Positions 49,308-58,804 of a stretch of 64,000 nt of DNA are shown in pieces (position 1 is the stretch's first letter; each line of letters opens with the position of its first letter). The stretch is from assembly GCA_035631315.1 (NCBI GenBank), contig DASQIZ010000085.1:1-64000 (forward strand), read 5' to 3'. The position numbers and the translations under genes are program-made. Below the pieces are notes generated by a model. It saw only the letters and a program-made list of their open reading frames with translations. It did not search any database and was not told the DNA's origin. This stretch comes from 40CM-2-70-7 sp035631315 (GTDB lineage Bacteria; Gemmatimonadota; Gemmatimonadetes; Gemmatimonadales; GWC2-71-9).

Positions 49308-50457
49308 ACAGGATCGGTGGCGCCGAGCGGGACCCGCGGCCCTGATCGGGGCCGCCTTGCTTTTCGGTGCGCTCTCGGTCGCGGATGCGTGGGTCGTCGC
49401 GAACCACTTTCAGGACGACGCGCGCACCACGTCGCGGCTCTTCGGGCGGGTCTTCACGGGACTGTCCGATCCGTCACCGGATGCCGCCACCGGCGCGCTG
49501 CTCGATCTGGCCACGGAGGTCCGGGCGATGCACCTGCCCATGGCCGTGACCGATGCCACCGGGAAGGTGACGCAGATCGCGAATGCCCCGACGGGCGTCG
49601 ACAAGGATTCGGCTGCGCTCGCGGCCTGGGTGCGGGGGCTCGATCGCGTGAACGATCCGATCGTCCAGCCGGGGATCGGTACCGTGCACTACGGCGCGCT
49701 TCCCGTGGCGCAGAGGCTCAAGGCGCTCGTGTTGTTGCAGGCGGGAGTGCTGATCTGTCTCATCGGTTTGATCTGGCTCGCCAACGCGACGCAGGTCGGC
49801 GCGGCCCGGGACCGGTTGTGGGTCGCGATGGCTCGCGAGTCCGCGCATCAGCTCGGCACACCGCTCATGAGTCTCACCGGCTGGATCGACTATCTCCGCG
49901 AGAATCCGGGCACCGCCGGTGGAGAGCTGGTGGAGCACCTCGCCGCGGATACCGAGCGCCTGCAGCGTGTGGCGAAACGATTCGAGCGCATCGGCCGGCC
50001 AGCCCGGCGCGAGCCCGTCGGACTGGGCGCAGCGGCAGAGCGTGTGGTGGGCTACTTCCGGCCGCGGTTGCCGACATTGGCCAGTCCCGTGCAGCTCGTC
50101 CTTTCCGCGATCGGTCCGGGGCCCGTGATCGACGGCGATCCCGTGCTCGTGGAATGGGCCATCGAAGCGCTGGTGAAGAATGCGGTCGACGCCCTGTCGG
50201 GGCGGGGAGGCCGCATCGACGTCAGGGTCGAGGCGGTCGGGAAGACGGGCCGCGTCGTGGTCGAAGATGATGGTCCCGGTGTCGACGCCCACATCCGGTC
50301 GCACATGTTCGAACCCGGCCGGTCGACTAAGCAGGGTGGCTGGGGGCTGGGACTGGCGCTCGCGCGCCGCATCGTGGAACAGCAGCACGCGGGCCGGGTC
50401 TCGTATCATGCAGTGAGTCCCGGTTCCCGGTTCGTTCTCGATTTCCCCGTTCCGTAG
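49288..50457 (+). CDS. Membrane sensor histidine kinase
   Basis: About 389 residues. Membrane helices near 15-37 and 144-167 enclose a periplasmic sensor region. The phospho-acceptor His187 lies in 'ESAHQLGTPLMSLTGW', and the ATPase domain has 'ALVKNAVDAL' (N box), 'VEDDGPGVD' (G1) and 'GWGLGLALARRIVE' (G2). The signal is unknown and no response regulator is adjacent. The start could be GTG 49288 or 49300 (the latter has GGTGG 9 bases upstream); both overlap serS. Confidence 0.9.
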   Translation: MARLVDKQDRWRRAGPAALIGAALLFGALSVADAWVVANHFQDDARTTSRLFGRVFTGLSDPSPDAATGALLDLATEVRAMHLPMAVTDATGKVTQIANAPTGVDKDSAALAAWVRGLDRVNDPIVQPGIGTVHYGALPVAQRLKALVLLQAGVLICLIGLIWLANATQVGAARDRLWVAMARESAHQLGTPLMSLTGWIDYLRENPGTAGGELVEHLAADTERLQRVAKRFERIGRPARREPVGLGAAAERVVGYFRPRLPTLASPVQLVLSAIGPGPVIDGDPVLVEWAIEALVKNAVDALSGRGGRIDVRVEAVGKTGRVVVEDDGPGVDAHIRSHMFEPGRSTKQGGWGLGLALARRIVEQQHAGRVSYHAVSPGSRFVLDFPVP

Positions 50458-50463
50458 GCGTTC

Positions 50464-52740
50464 GTGACTCCTCCGCTCAATCCCACCCAGCGCGCCGCCG
50501 TCGAGCACGGGGACGGACCCCTGCTGGTCCTCGCCGGTGCCGGATCGGGGAAGACACGGGTCCTCACGGCCCGGATCGCCCACCTGATCAAAGACCGCGG
50601 CATCCGCGCGGACCGGATTTTCGCCGTCACCTTCACCAACAAGGCCGCCGGCGAGATGCGCCGGCGGGTGGCCGAGCTGCTCGGAGCGGATCCGCGCGGC
50701 CTCTGGATCGGCACGTTCCACTCACTCTCCGCGCGGTTGCTCCGCCGCGAGGCGCCGCTCCTGGGATTCGGTCCCAACTTCACGATCTATGACGAAGACG
50801 ACTCGCAGGCGCTGATCAAGCGCATGCTCGAGCAACGGGGGCACTCGCCGAAGGCGTTCCCGCCGCGCCAGCTCGCCGGGATCATCTCCGGCGCCAAGAA
50901 TGCGCTCCTCACCCCGGCCGAATTCTCCGGACGGGCGGAAACGCCCCTCGAGGTCGTGGCCGCCGACATCTATCAAGGATTGGGCCCCGCGCTGAAGCAG
51001 GCGAACGCGATGGACTTCGACGACCTGCTGCTCTATCCGCTCGAGCTCTTCCGCACGCACCCCGACCGACTCGGGTACTGGCAGCGCCGGTTCGTGCACG
51101 TACTCGTAGACGAGTTCCAGGACACGAATGCCGCGCAGTATCAGCTGGTGCGTCAGCTGGCCACCCTCCATGGCAATCTCACCGTGGTGGGGGACGACGA
51201 TCAGGCGATCTATGGGTGGCGGGGTGCGGATGTGCGGCACATGCTCGCCTTTCAGTCGGATTTCCCCGGCACCACGCTGGTGAAGCTCGAACAGAATTAC
51301 CGCTCGACCCAGGTGATCCTCGACGCCGCGAACGGTGTGATCGCGGAGAACGGAGGCCGTCTCGGCAAGACGCTTTTCACGGAGAAAAAGGGCGGCGCCA
51401 GGGCCGTGCTGCTCACGGCGGCGGATGAGCGGGATGAAGCCGAGTGGCTCGCGGGGGAGTATTCGAAGCTGGCGAGCGAGGACGACCAGTCGTACGAGTC
51501 GATGGCCGTACTGTACCGCACCAATGCGCAGTCCCGGCCTCTGGAAGAGGCGTTCCGGTTCCGCGGTATCCCGTATCGTCTGGTGGGGGCCGTCAGCTTC
51601 TACGAGCGCCGGGAGGTCAAGGATCTCCTGGCGTATCTCCGGCTGATTGCGAATCCGGCTGACAATGAAGCCTTCCTGCGGGTGATCAACGTGCCCCGCC
51701 GGGGGATCGGAGACGCCTCGGTGCTCGCCCTGGCGCAAGCCGGCACCAAGTGGGGAAAACCCCTGCTCGAGGTCGCCCGGGTGGCGGATCGGGTGGAGGG
51801 CCTGCGTCCGAACGTCCGCGACGCCTTCGCCAAGTTCGCCGCCACGCTGGGGGACCTCCGCACGGCCGTGGGGAACGAAGACCCGGCCTTCGCCTTCGAC
51901 CGGATCATCGACGCCGTCCACTATGACGCCTACCTCGCGGATGAAGGGGCGGAGGGGGTGGAGCGGATGGAGAACGTGCGGGAGCTGATCGCCGGCGCGG
52001 CCGCCTGGGCCGAGGTGTCAGGGCTGGAAGGGGTGGAAGAGGGGGAGGATGGGGAATTGGCCCTGGCGACCGGCACTCCCATCGAGCGCTACCTGACCCA
52101 GTCGGCCCTCCTGGCCCAGACCGATTCCGTGAAGGGGGAGTCGGGGGTCACGTTGCTCACGGTACACATGGCGAAAGGATTGGAATGGCCGGTGGTGGCG
52201 CTCGCGGGCCTCGAGGACGGCCTCTTCCCACTCGCGCGCTCGGCGGCCCAGCCCGGAGGGGTCGAAGAGGAGCGCCGGCTCTGCTACGTGGGACTGACGC
52301 GCGCCCGCGAACGACTGTATCTCTCTTGGGCGCGCACCCGCTTCCGTCAGGGGCGGATGGAGATGTCCGAGCCCTCGCGATTCCTCGAGACGGTTCCGCC
52401 GTCGGTGATCGAGGAGCGCGCCACGACGCCGCTGTGGGACCGGGGCGGATACCGCACGGGATTCGACCGCCGCAGCCGTCCTTTTTCTGTGGGACGCCAC
52501 CGCTTCGAAGAACGGGACGAAGCGTTCTTCGCGGACGAAGAAGACGTGTCACAGGACGCGCCGAAATATTCGCGGGGTGAGCGCGTGCGGCATCGCAAGT
52601 TCGGCGGTGGAATCGTGCAGGCGGTGTCCGGCGGTGGCCGGAGCTTGAAGATCACGGTGCTGTTCGACGATCCGGAGATCGGCGCCAAACAACTGCTCGT
52701 GGCCTATGCGGGGCTCGAGCGCGAGTGGGAGACGGGATGA
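50464..52740 (+). CDS. pcrA: ATP-dependent DNA helicase PcrA/UvrD
   Basis: A 758-residue superfamily 1A helicase. Walker A 'GAGSGKT' (25-31), 'FTNKAAGEMRRR', 'DEFQDTNAAQYQL' (motif II), 'GDDDQAIYGWRGAD' (III), 'LTVHMAKGLEWPVV' (V) and 'EERRLCYVGLTRARERL' (VI) are all present. The C-terminal 'RHRKFGGGIVQ' segment is the PcrA tudor-like domain. It unwinds DNA in repair and clears RNA polymerase or RecA. GTG start; the stop overlaps gatC (ATGA). Confidence 0.96.
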   Translation: MTPPLNPTQRAAVEHGDGPLLVLAGAGSGKTRVLTARIAHLIKDRGIRADRIFAVTFTNKAAGEMRRRVAELLGADPRGLWIGTFHSLSARLLRREAPLLGFGPNFTIYDEDDSQALIKRMLEQRGHSPKAFPPRQLAGIISGAKNALLTPAEFSGRAETPLEVVAADIYQGLGPALKQANAMDFDDLLLYPLELFRTHPDRLGYWQRRFVHVLVDEFQDTNAAQYQLVRQLATLHGNLTVVGDDDQAIYGWRGADVRHMLAFQSDFPGTTLVKLEQNYRSTQVILDAANGVIAENGGRLGKTLFTEKKGGARAVLLTAADERDEAEWLAGEYSKLASEDDQSYESMAVLYRTNAQSRPLEEAFRFRGIPYRLVGAVSFYERREVKDLLAYLRLIANPADNEAFLRVINVPRRGIGDASVLALAQAGTKWGKPLLEVARVADRVEGLRPNVRDAFAKFAATLGDLRTAVGNEDPAFAFDRIIDAVHYDAYLADEGAEGVERMENVRELIAGAAAWAEVSGLEGVEEGEDGELALATGTPIERYLTQSALLAQTDSVKGESGVTLLTVHMAKGLEWPVVALAGLEDGLFPLARSAAQPGGVEEERRLCYVGLTRARERLYLSWARTRFRQGRMEMSEPSRFLETVPPSVIEERATTPLWDRGGYRTGFDRRSRPFSVGRHRFEERDEAFFADEEDVSQDAPKYSRGERVRHRKFGGGIVQAVSGGGRSLKITVLFDDPEIGAKQLLVAYAGLEREWETG

Positions 52741-53051
52741 GCGTTACCCCCGAAGAAGTGCGGCAGATCGCGCGGCTGGCGGAGCTCTCGGTGGATGAAG
52801 AGCATCTGCCGGATCTCGCGGCGCAGATGTCGCGCATCGTGGACTACATCGCGCAGCTCTCCCAGGTGTCGGGGGGGGAGAACGCGAAGCCGTTCATTCC
52901 CGGACCGGACGCGATTCGTCTGCGCGCCGACGTCGTGGCTCCGCAGCCGCTCGAGGGCAAACTGTCGGATTTCGCTCCCGCCTTCCGTGAAGGCTTCTTC
53001 CTGGTGCCCAAGCTCGGCGCGTTTGAAGGGGCCGAGGAGGATGAAGAGTGA
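52737..53051 (+). CDS. gatC: Asp/Glu-tRNA amidotransferase subunit GatC
   Basis: A 104-residue protein with 'VTPEEVRQIARLAELSV' and 'MSRIVDYIAQLSQV', typical of GatC, which stabilises the GatA-GatB interface. The C-terminal tail ('REGFFLVPKL') is standard. ATG at 52737 overlaps the pcrA stop, and its stop overlaps gatA (GTGA). First gene of a complete gatCAB set. Confidence 0.95.
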   Translation: MSVTPEEVRQIARLAELSVDEEHLPDLAAQMSRIVDYIAQLSQVSGGENAKPFIPGPDAIRLRADVVAPQPLEGKLSDFAPAFREGFFLVPKLGAFEGAEEDEE

Positions 53052-54433
53052 CCGAAGTCGAAGCGCTCGCGAGCGCCAAGGCCACGGCCACCCGCCTCGG
53101 AAAAGCCAAGCGACTCAATGCGCTCCTGACGCCCACCACCGTGGTGCGGAAGTCGCTGCTCGCCCAGGCCAAAGAGGCGCACCCGTCGGGCGTGCTCTAC
53201 GGGATGCCCGTGGCGTTGAAGGACAATATCTGCACGCTCGAGTTCCCCACGACGTGCGGGTCCAAGCTGCTGGAAGCGTATCAATCACCGTATGAAGCCA
53301 CCGTCGTCACCAAGCTGAAGGACGCGGGTGCGCTCATCGCGGGAAAAGCCAACCTCGACGAATTCGCGATGGGGTCGTCCACCGAGCACTCGGGGTTCGG
53401 CCGGGTTCTCAATCCCGTCGACCGCACCCGCGTCCCTGGTGGATCGTCAGGTGGCTCGGCGGCGCTGGTTGGCGCCGGCGCGGTGCCCGCGGCACTGGGC
53501 TCGGAAACCGGCGGTTCGGTTCGCCAGCCGGCCGCATTCTGCGGAGTCGTCGGCATCAAGCCGACGTACGGACGCGTGAGCCGGTATGGGCTCGTCGCCT
53601 TCGGGTCGTCCCTCGATCAGATCGGCGTGCTGGGGCGAAGCGTGCACGATGCCGCCCGCGTGCTGTCCGTGATCTCGGGACGCGATCCGCGCGACTCCAC
53701 GTGCGAAAATCGGGATCCGCTGCGCCTGCCGACGGTGCCGGAACGCCTCGAAGGCTTCGTCATCGGGATTCCGAAGGAATACTTCCCGGTCGATCTGAAC
53801 CCCGGCGTGCGGCGCGCTTGTGACCGGGCGATCCGCGCGCTCAAGGACCTCGGCGCCGCCGTCCGTGACGTTTCGCTCCCGCACACGCCATACGCGATCC
53901 CGACGTACTACGTCATCGCGCCCGCCGAGGCGTCGTCGAACCTCGCGCGCTTCGACGGGGTGCGATACGGCAACCGGGCGGACGGGGTCACCACTCTCGC
54001 CGAGCTCTACCGGCAGACGCGCGGCACCGGATTCGGCCCGGAGGTGCAGCGGCGCATCCTGGTCGGTACCTACGTCCTCTCGTCGGGCTATTACGCCGCC
54101 TACTACAAGAAGGCGCAGCAGATGCGCGCCTTGCTCGCGCAGGATTTTCGCAATGTGTTCGACCGGGGCGTGGACCTGATCTTCACACCGACGACGCCGA
54201 CCACCGCCTTCAAGGCGGGGGAGCGGACGAAGGACCCCGTGTCGATGTATCTCGCCGATTGCTTCACCGCGCCGGCGAATCTCACCGGCGTGCCGGCGAT
54301 GTCGCTCCCGATCGGTCGGGTGAAGGGTCTGCCCGTCGGTGGCCAGTTCATCGGCCAGCCGTTCCTCGAAGACGACATGATCGAAGCCGCATACGCGCTC
54401 GAGCGGGCGATCGACGGCACGGAGGAGGCGTGA
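53048..54433 (+). CDS. gatA: Asp/Glu-tRNA amidotransferase subunit GatA
   Basis: A 461-residue amidase-signature protein. The catalytic triad is Lys58 ('ALKDNI'), Ser133 region ('PGGSSGGSAA') and Ser157 ('GSETGGSVRQPA'). It releases ammonia from glutamine and channels it to GatB, which amidates Glu-tRNA-Gln or Asp-tRNA-Asn. The presence of gatCAB suggests that Gln-tRNA and/or Asn-tRNA are made by the indirect route here. GTG start is coupled to gatC. Confidence 0.96.
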   Translation: MTEVEALASAKATATRLGKAKRLNALLTPTTVVRKSLLAQAKEAHPSGVLYGMPVALKDNICTLEFPTTCGSKLLEAYQSPYEATVVTKLKDAGALIAGKANLDEFAMGSSTEHSGFGRVLNPVDRTRVPGGSSGGSAALVGAGAVPAALGSETGGSVRQPAAFCGVVGIKPTYGRVSRYGLVAFGSSLDQIGVLGRSVHDAARVLSVISGRDPRDSTCENRDPLRLPTVPERLEGFVIGIPKEYFPVDLNPGVRRACDRAIRALKDLGAAVRDVSLPHTPYAIPTYYVIAPAEASSNLARFDGVRYGNRADGVTTLAELYRQTRGTGFGPEVQRRILVGTYVLSSGYYAAYYKKAQQMRALLAQDFRNVFDRGVDLIFTPTTPTTAFKAGERTKDPVSMYLADCFTAPANLTGVPAMSLPIGRVKGLPVGGQFIGQPFLEDDMIEAAYALERAIDGTEEA

Positions 54434-55863
54434 GCGCCTCCGCCTGGGAAACGGTCATCGGGCTCGAGACGCACGTCCAACTCGGCACTGTGTCGAAAAT
54501 GTTCTGCGGGTGCTCCACCACGTTCGGCGCGCCGCCCAACACCAACGTGTGTCCCGTCTGCCTCGGCTTGCCCGGCGCGCTGCCCGTGCCGAACGAACGG
54601 GCGATCCAGCTCGCGGTGCGGGCCGCCGTCGCGCTTAACTGCACCGTGCATCCGCGCAGCGTCTTCGCGCGGAAGAACTACTTCTATCCCGATCTCCCCA
54701 AGGGCTACCAGATCTCGCAGTACGATCAGCCGCTTGCGACGGCGGGACATCTCTCGTTCCTGTCTCCCGACCGCGGGGTGGTCCGGGCCGGGATCATCCG
54801 CGTGCACGTGGAAGAGGATGCGGGGAAATCGCTGCATGACCGGTTCCCGCGAGCGACCGCGGTCGATCTCAATCGTGCGGGCGTGCCCCTCATCGAAATC
54901 GTGACCGAGCCGGACTTCCGGTCGCCGCAGGAAGCGCGCGCCTATCTGCTCACCCTCAAACAGGTGCTGCAGTACGTCGGCGTGTCTGAATGCGATATGG
55001 AGAAGGGGAGTCTGCGTGTCGACGCCAACGTCTCGATCCGCAAGGCGGGGAGCACCGCACTGGGCGTGAAGTGCGAAGTGAAGAACATCAACGCGTTCTC
55101 GTATGTGGAGAAGGCGCTGACGGTGGAGCGGGACCGGCAGGTTGCGGAGGTCGAGAGGGGCGGGACGATCACGCAGTCGACCATGCTGTACAACTCCAAA
55201 ACGAATACCGTCCGCCTCCAGCGCTCCAAGGAAGAGAGCAAGGATTACCGGTACTTCCCGGAACCCGATCTGCCACCGCTGGTGCTCTCCCCGGAGTGGA
55301 TCGCGGAACAGCAGGGGGTCCTGCCGGAGCTTCCCGCGACCAAGCGCGAGCGGTTCGTCTCCCAGTACGGCTTGAACCAGCAGGACGCGGGTGTGCTCAC
55401 CGCCGAACGCGCGGTGGCCGACTATTACGAATCAGTCGTGCATGCCGGCGCCGAGCCCAAGTCCGCGGCGAACTGGGTGATGGGCGAAGTGCTGGGAGAT
55501 GCCAAGGACCATCAGGAGCAATTGCGGGTGCCGGCCTCGTCCCTCGCCGGGATCATCGCCCTCGTGAAGGGCGGGACGGTGTCCAACCAGGGCGCCAAGA
55601 AGGTGTTCGCCGAGGTCGCCGCGAAGGGCGGGGATCCGAGGACGGTGGCCGAGGCCCTCGGCGTCATTCAGGTGGCGGATACCGGGATTCTGGCGCAATG
55701 GGTGGAAGAGGTGGTCACGGCGCATCCCGCCGAGGCCGCCCGGTTCAAGGGTGGCGAGACGAAACTGATGGCCTTCTTCGTCGGCCAGGTGATGAAGACG
55801 TCCAAGGGCAAGGCCGATCCCAAGGCGGCCCCGAAACTCCTCGAAGAAAGGCTCGCCAAATGA
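54430..55863 (+). CDS. gatB: Asp/Glu-tRNA amidotransferase subunit GatB
   Basis: A 477-residue GatB. The N-terminal 'VIGLETHVQLGT', zinc-site Cys pairs 'CGCSTTFG' and 'CPVCLGLPGALPVPN', 'RKNYFYPDLPKGYQISQY' and the C-terminal tRNA-binding 'QatB/YqeY' region ('GGTVSNQGAKKVFAEV') are visible. It phosphorylates and amidates the mischarged tRNA. The GTG at 54430 overlaps the gatA stop; the stop overlaps the following lipoprotein gene (ATGA). Confidence 0.96.
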   Translation: MSASAWETVIGLETHVQLGTVSKMFCGCSTTFGAPPNTNVCPVCLGLPGALPVPNERAIQLAVRAAVALNCTVHPRSVFARKNYFYPDLPKGYQISQYDQPLATAGHLSFLSPDRGVVRAGIIRVHVEEDAGKSLHDRFPRATAVDLNRAGVPLIEIVTEPDFRSPQEARAYLLTLKQVLQYVGVSECDMEKGSLRVDANVSIRKAGSTALGVKCEVKNINAFSYVEKALTVERDRQVAEVERGGTITQSTMLYNSKTNTVRLQRSKEESKDYRYFPEPDLPPLVLSPEWIAEQQGVLPELPATKRERFVSQYGLNQQDAGVLTAERAVADYYESVVHAGAEPKSAANWVMGEVLGDAKDHQEQLRVPASSLAGIIALVKGGTVSNQGAKKVFAEVAAKGGDPRTVAEALGVIQVADTGILAQWVEEVVTAHPAEAARFKGGETKLMAFFVGQVMKTSKGKADPKAAPKLLEERLAK

Positions 55864-56183
55864 GGAAGAGTGCGCTCGCTGGTCTCGCGCTGCTCGCGGC
55901 ATGTGGGGGGTCGCCCAAAGTCTTCGTCGCGAACCACGCCATGTCGGACCGTCCGACCTTCGAGATCGAGGAGGGCAAGGCCCGGCACATCGACATCGTC
56001 ACGTGCGCCGACTCCACCAAGATCCTGTGGCAGGCGGATGCACCGTCCGGTGATTATCTGCCGGCGACGGTGGTGGATTCAACGACGGCGCTCCCGGAAG
56101 GCTGCTATTTCGTGCGGATCGTGCCGCAGCATCAGCGGCGGTTCTCCGTGATGCCTGACCACGTGTTGCTGCAGGATCTCTAA
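55860..56183 (+). CDS. Small lipoprotein of unknown function
   Basis: A 107-residue protein with a good lipobox: 'LAGLALLAACGGS', Cys at residue 15. The mature part is about 90 residues, mostly beta-type, with two Cys in 'IVTCADST' and 'LPEGCYFV' that might pair. No family recognised. It is coupled to gatB by ATGA but is unlikely to share its function. Its end overlaps the convergent phospholipase-like gene by 4 nt. Confidence 0.75.
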   Translation: MRKSALAGLALLAACGGSPKVFVANHAMSDRPTFEIEEGKARHIDIVTCADSTKILWQADAPSGDYLPATVVDSTTALPEGCYFVRIVPQHQRRFSVMPDHVLLQDL

Positions 56184-57085
56184 GCGGGCCGCCAGGGCCG
56201 CTGGGCCTTCGATTCCTTCCAGTAGCCGAGGGATGCCTCGGGTAGCCCGAAATGGTCTTCCGCGGTCTCGGTGACCTGACGGGGATCTTCCCGTCCACCA
56301 GCCGCCAGCGCCTCCCGCCGCATCTGCTTCGCCATTCCCAGCGCCTTCTCGCCTGACGGGTCGAGACGTCGCGCGGCTGGATCCTTGTCACCCAGCGACT
56401 CCATGACGTACTGGAAGGCGACCGCCATGTGCCGCTCGACGTCCGGTGTCGGAAGATCCCACCGGCTGGCCTCAGCGATGATCTGAAACGCCCATTGCCA
56501 GCTCTGACTCTCGGTGACGTGCACCATGCCGCGAAAGAGCCGGCGGTTGGTGCGGATCGAAAAGAGTGTGGGCGAGAGAATGCCGTCCAGATGCGCGTCA
56601 CTCGTGTCATGATCGCGCATGATCACCTCCTTCGCGGTCTTGGCGTACGCGTCACCGAGGTGGGTCTCGAAGCGGCTCTCCCAGTAGCTGTGCCCGAGCG
56701 CGGTGGTGCTCGACGTGATCACGAGCTGTCGTGGCACGAAGAAATTGTGGGCGACCGTGTCCGCCGCGAGATGGGAGAGATATCCGAGACCGAAGGCGCG
56801 CAGGGCGTCCGTCGCGGCCTGGTCGTAGATCTCCTGTCCGACGTGCCACGCATGGCAGTGGCGACCCACCGGAGCGTATTTCTTCGCCATCGAGGTGTCA
56901 GCCGCAATGTTGCCGTAGAGAAAGTCGAAGGGAAATGACCGGAGCAGATCGGCGACGGCCGTCGGCAGCTGGTGGAGATTTGCGAGGACCGATTCGCCGA
57001 GGTAGATGTGCGTGCCGGGCGTCCAGGCATGGAGTGGCGCGGGGAAGACCATCAGGACCGCGAGCGCCGTCACGGCCACCACCAA
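56180..57085 (-). CDS. Zinc-dependent phospholipase C-like secreted protein
   Basis: About 301 residues. A signal peptide ('VTALAVLMVFPAPLHA') exposes the N-terminal Trp of 'WTPGTHIYLGE', which is the zinc-ligand start in this family. Further His/Asp ligands fit 'NIAADTSM', 'HCHAWHVG' and 'GYLSHLAADTVAHNFF'. Members hydrolyse phospholipids or have unknown substrates. The start is uncertain: TTG at 57085, with GTG codons just after it, and a GAGGAAA further upstream. Confidence 0.8.
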   Translation of the reverse strand: MVVAVTALAVLMVFPAPLHAWTPGTHIYLGESVLANLHQLPTAVADLLRSFPFDFLYGNIAADTSMAKKYAPVGRHCHAWHVGQEIYDQAATDALRAFGLGYLSHLAADTVAHNFFVPRQLVITSSTTALGHSYWESRFETHLGDAYAKTAKEVIMRDHDTSDAHLDGILSPTLFSIRTNRRLFRGMVHVTESQSWQWAFQIIAEASRWDLPTPDVERHMAVAFQYVMESLGDKDPAARRLDPSGEKALGMAKQMRREALAAGGREDPRQVTETAEDHFGLPEASLGYWKESKAQRPWRPA

Positions 57086-57093
57086 CCACGGCT

Positions 57094-57513
57094 TCAGCGT
57101 GATTTCCTCTTGCGTTTGCCGAAGATACGCTTGCCCAGCGAAAAGGCGGCGACTCCGCGTCGCACCGAGCGGACTGCGGCCGCCGCATCGAGCGCCACGT
57201 CGTCCGCTTCTTCCTGCAATACGTCCACCAGGGCCGCGAGGTTCGAGAGACGAAGCTCGGCCGCGTCGGTCGCCTGCACGATCCTGAGTCTGATGTCCTT
57301 GGATGTGCCGACGAGCGCATCCGCTTCCGTGCGAATGGTGCCCAGGAGCCCGCGTACATCGTCCATGGCGGGGACGGCGAGCTGCTTGAAGAACCCGAGG
57401 GTGGCGCGGACGCCGAGCGCCGACATGACGGCGGCGAACGCGACGACGATGGCGGCGAGAGCGATCACGAGCAGGGAAAGCGCGGTGACCACGGCGGCCC
57501 AGGTCGGAATCAT
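57094..57513 (-). CDS. Small membrane protein (DUF948-like)
   Basis: A 139-residue protein with one N-terminal membrane helix ('VVTALSLLVIALAAIVVAF') followed by a long amphipathic helical region with Asp/Glu and Leu heptads ('LRLSNLAALVDVLQEEADDV') and a very basic tail ('GKRKRKSR'). This resembles DUF948-type proteins of unknown role. The ATG overlaps the antiporter stop (ATGA). Confidence 0.75.
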   Translation of the reverse strand: MIPTWAAVVTALSLLVIALAAIVVAFAAVMSALGVRATLGFFKQLAVPAMDDVRGLLGTIRTEADALVGTSKDIRLRIVQATDAAELRLSNLAALVDVLQEEADDVALDAAAAVRSVRRGVAAFSLGKRIFGKRKRKSR

Positions 57514-58742
57514 GAGGAAACCTCGGGCTCGCCGGGCGGGGCTGTCAACGGTGCGGGTCTGAGGGCGCGGGTCATCGCGGCGGGCGCCATCAGGAGATTG
57601 AGCCCGAGTCCCACGAGTGCGATGGTGACGACAGGTCCTCCCGCGGTCGCTCCATACAGAATGAAGAAGTTCATGGCCAGTGCGACGGCGACCGCGCCCT
57701 GCGCGACGCCGGCGAGGCCCAGATCGGGGGGCAGCACGCGGCCGAGTCCCAGGGGCAACCGGGCCAGGCGCACGGCGAACCACCGCGCCACGGCGCGGGC
57801 CCACACCAGCAGAAGGGCGGCCACCAGCACCCAGAGCGTCGGGACCGTGAGCAAGGCGCCCGCCAGGATCAACAGAATGGCCGACACGGGATGCTCCCAG
57901 GCGCGGAGGAGCGCGATCGCCGCGTGGCGGTGGGTCGACCGGTTGACGATGACGACACCGGCCACGGCGCAGATCACGAAGGGAGACAAGTCCGCCGCAT
58001 ACCCGACACCACTCCCGAACAGCACGACCCCCAGGAGCCCGAGATCGAGCTCTTCCGGGTCTTCCACGAAGTGCGTGAGCCCCAGGTACAGGAATCCGAA
58101 CAGCAGCCCACTCGCGACCGCCAACCCGAGCCACGACACCCATCCGAGTGTCACGCCGCCGGCGGGCTCGCGTGGGTGGTAGATCGTCAGGACGAGGATG
58201 AACGCCAGGGCTCCGGCGGCCGTGTCCAGCCAGGCGGCGATCTCGAAGGCCTGCCGGACGGAGCGCCTGATCCCAACGGCATGTGCGGTCATCGCGACCG
58301 CCGATGGGCCGGTGACCACGGCGATGGATGCGAGCGCGAATACCGTGGGCAGCGTGGGGGTGAGGGCGGCGCCGAGGGGAGGGAGCACCCGGGTAAGCTC
58401 CCACCCGAGGAGTGCGGTCACCGCCAGTACGGCGACGGCCTCCACGCCGGCGAGGAGCCAGAGGGCCCTCGGGATCCTCCGGACGTAGCGCCAACCAAGG
58501 GACGCGCCAAACACCGCACCGATCCAGGCGATGCCGAGGGCCGTGGCAGGTGCCAGGGCCCGGAGGACGTCGCCCCCGAGCAGATGGAGGACGGGCCCGA
58601 GGAGGATGCCCAGCACCACGAGAGGCAGGCCGGCGGAGGCAGCGAGATCGAGCCGGAGTGCCGAGGGGTGGGGGATGCGTGGGAGCCGCGTGACGACTAA
58701 CCCTGCGACCAGGACCACGGCCAGCGCGAGGACGGGATTCAC
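57510..58742 (-). CDS. Cation/proton antiporter-like membrane protein
   Basis: About 410 residues with 11-13 membrane helices in the style of Kef/NhaP-type (CPA) transporters. 'LPLVVLGILLGPVLHLLGG', 'ASIAVVTGPSAVAM', 'EIAAWLDTAAGAL' with a buried Asp, and 'GSGVGYAADLSPFV' support this. Ion specificity is unknown. I use GTG at 58742; an upstream in-frame start (58814) would overlap the divergent murA start and add 24 non-membrane residues. It is the first gene of a three-gene leftward operon. Confidence 0.75.
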   Translation of the reverse strand: MNPVLALAVVLVAGLVVTRLPRIPHPSALRLDLAASAGLPLVVLGILLGPVLHLLGGDVLRALAPATALGIAWIGAVFGASLGWRYVRRIPRALWLLAGVEAVAVLAVTALLGWELTRVLPPLGAALTPTLPTVFALASIAVVTGPSAVAMTAHAVGIRRSVRQAFEIAAWLDTAAGALAFILVLTIYHPREPAGGVTLGWVSWLGLAVASGLLFGFLYLGLTHFVEDPEELDLGLLGVVLFGSGVGYAADLSPFVICAVAGVVIVNRSTHRHAAIALLRAWEHPVSAILLILAGALLTVPTLWVLVAALLLVWARAVARWFAVRLARLPLGLGRVLPPDLGLAGVAQGAVAVALAMNFFILYGATAGGPVVTIALVGLGLNLLMAPAAMTRALRPAPLTAPPGEPEVSS

Positions 58743-58764
58743 GTCGCCGAAGGTTCGCGAACGC

Positions 58765-58794
58765 TTGACTGGCGCGCAAGCCGCGCCATATCGT
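58765..58794 (+). promoter_or_regulatory. Predicted murA promoter
   Basis: TTGACT (58765-58770), 18-base spacer, TATCGT (58789-58794), then ATG at 58805 with no Shine-Dalgarno sequence. The predicted transcript would be nearly leaderless. The -35 to ATG distance (40 bases) and -10 to ATG distance (16 bases) are the same as at 47399-47439. Confidence 0.65.
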
Positions 58795-58804
58795 TCCGGC
58801 ACCA

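Noticed and set aside
57891..58700. Rightward frame of 269 codons within the antiporter-like gene
   Set aside because: Its translation is highly charged (Glu/Arg/Gly-rich) with no domain, whereas the leftward frame gives regular membrane helices.
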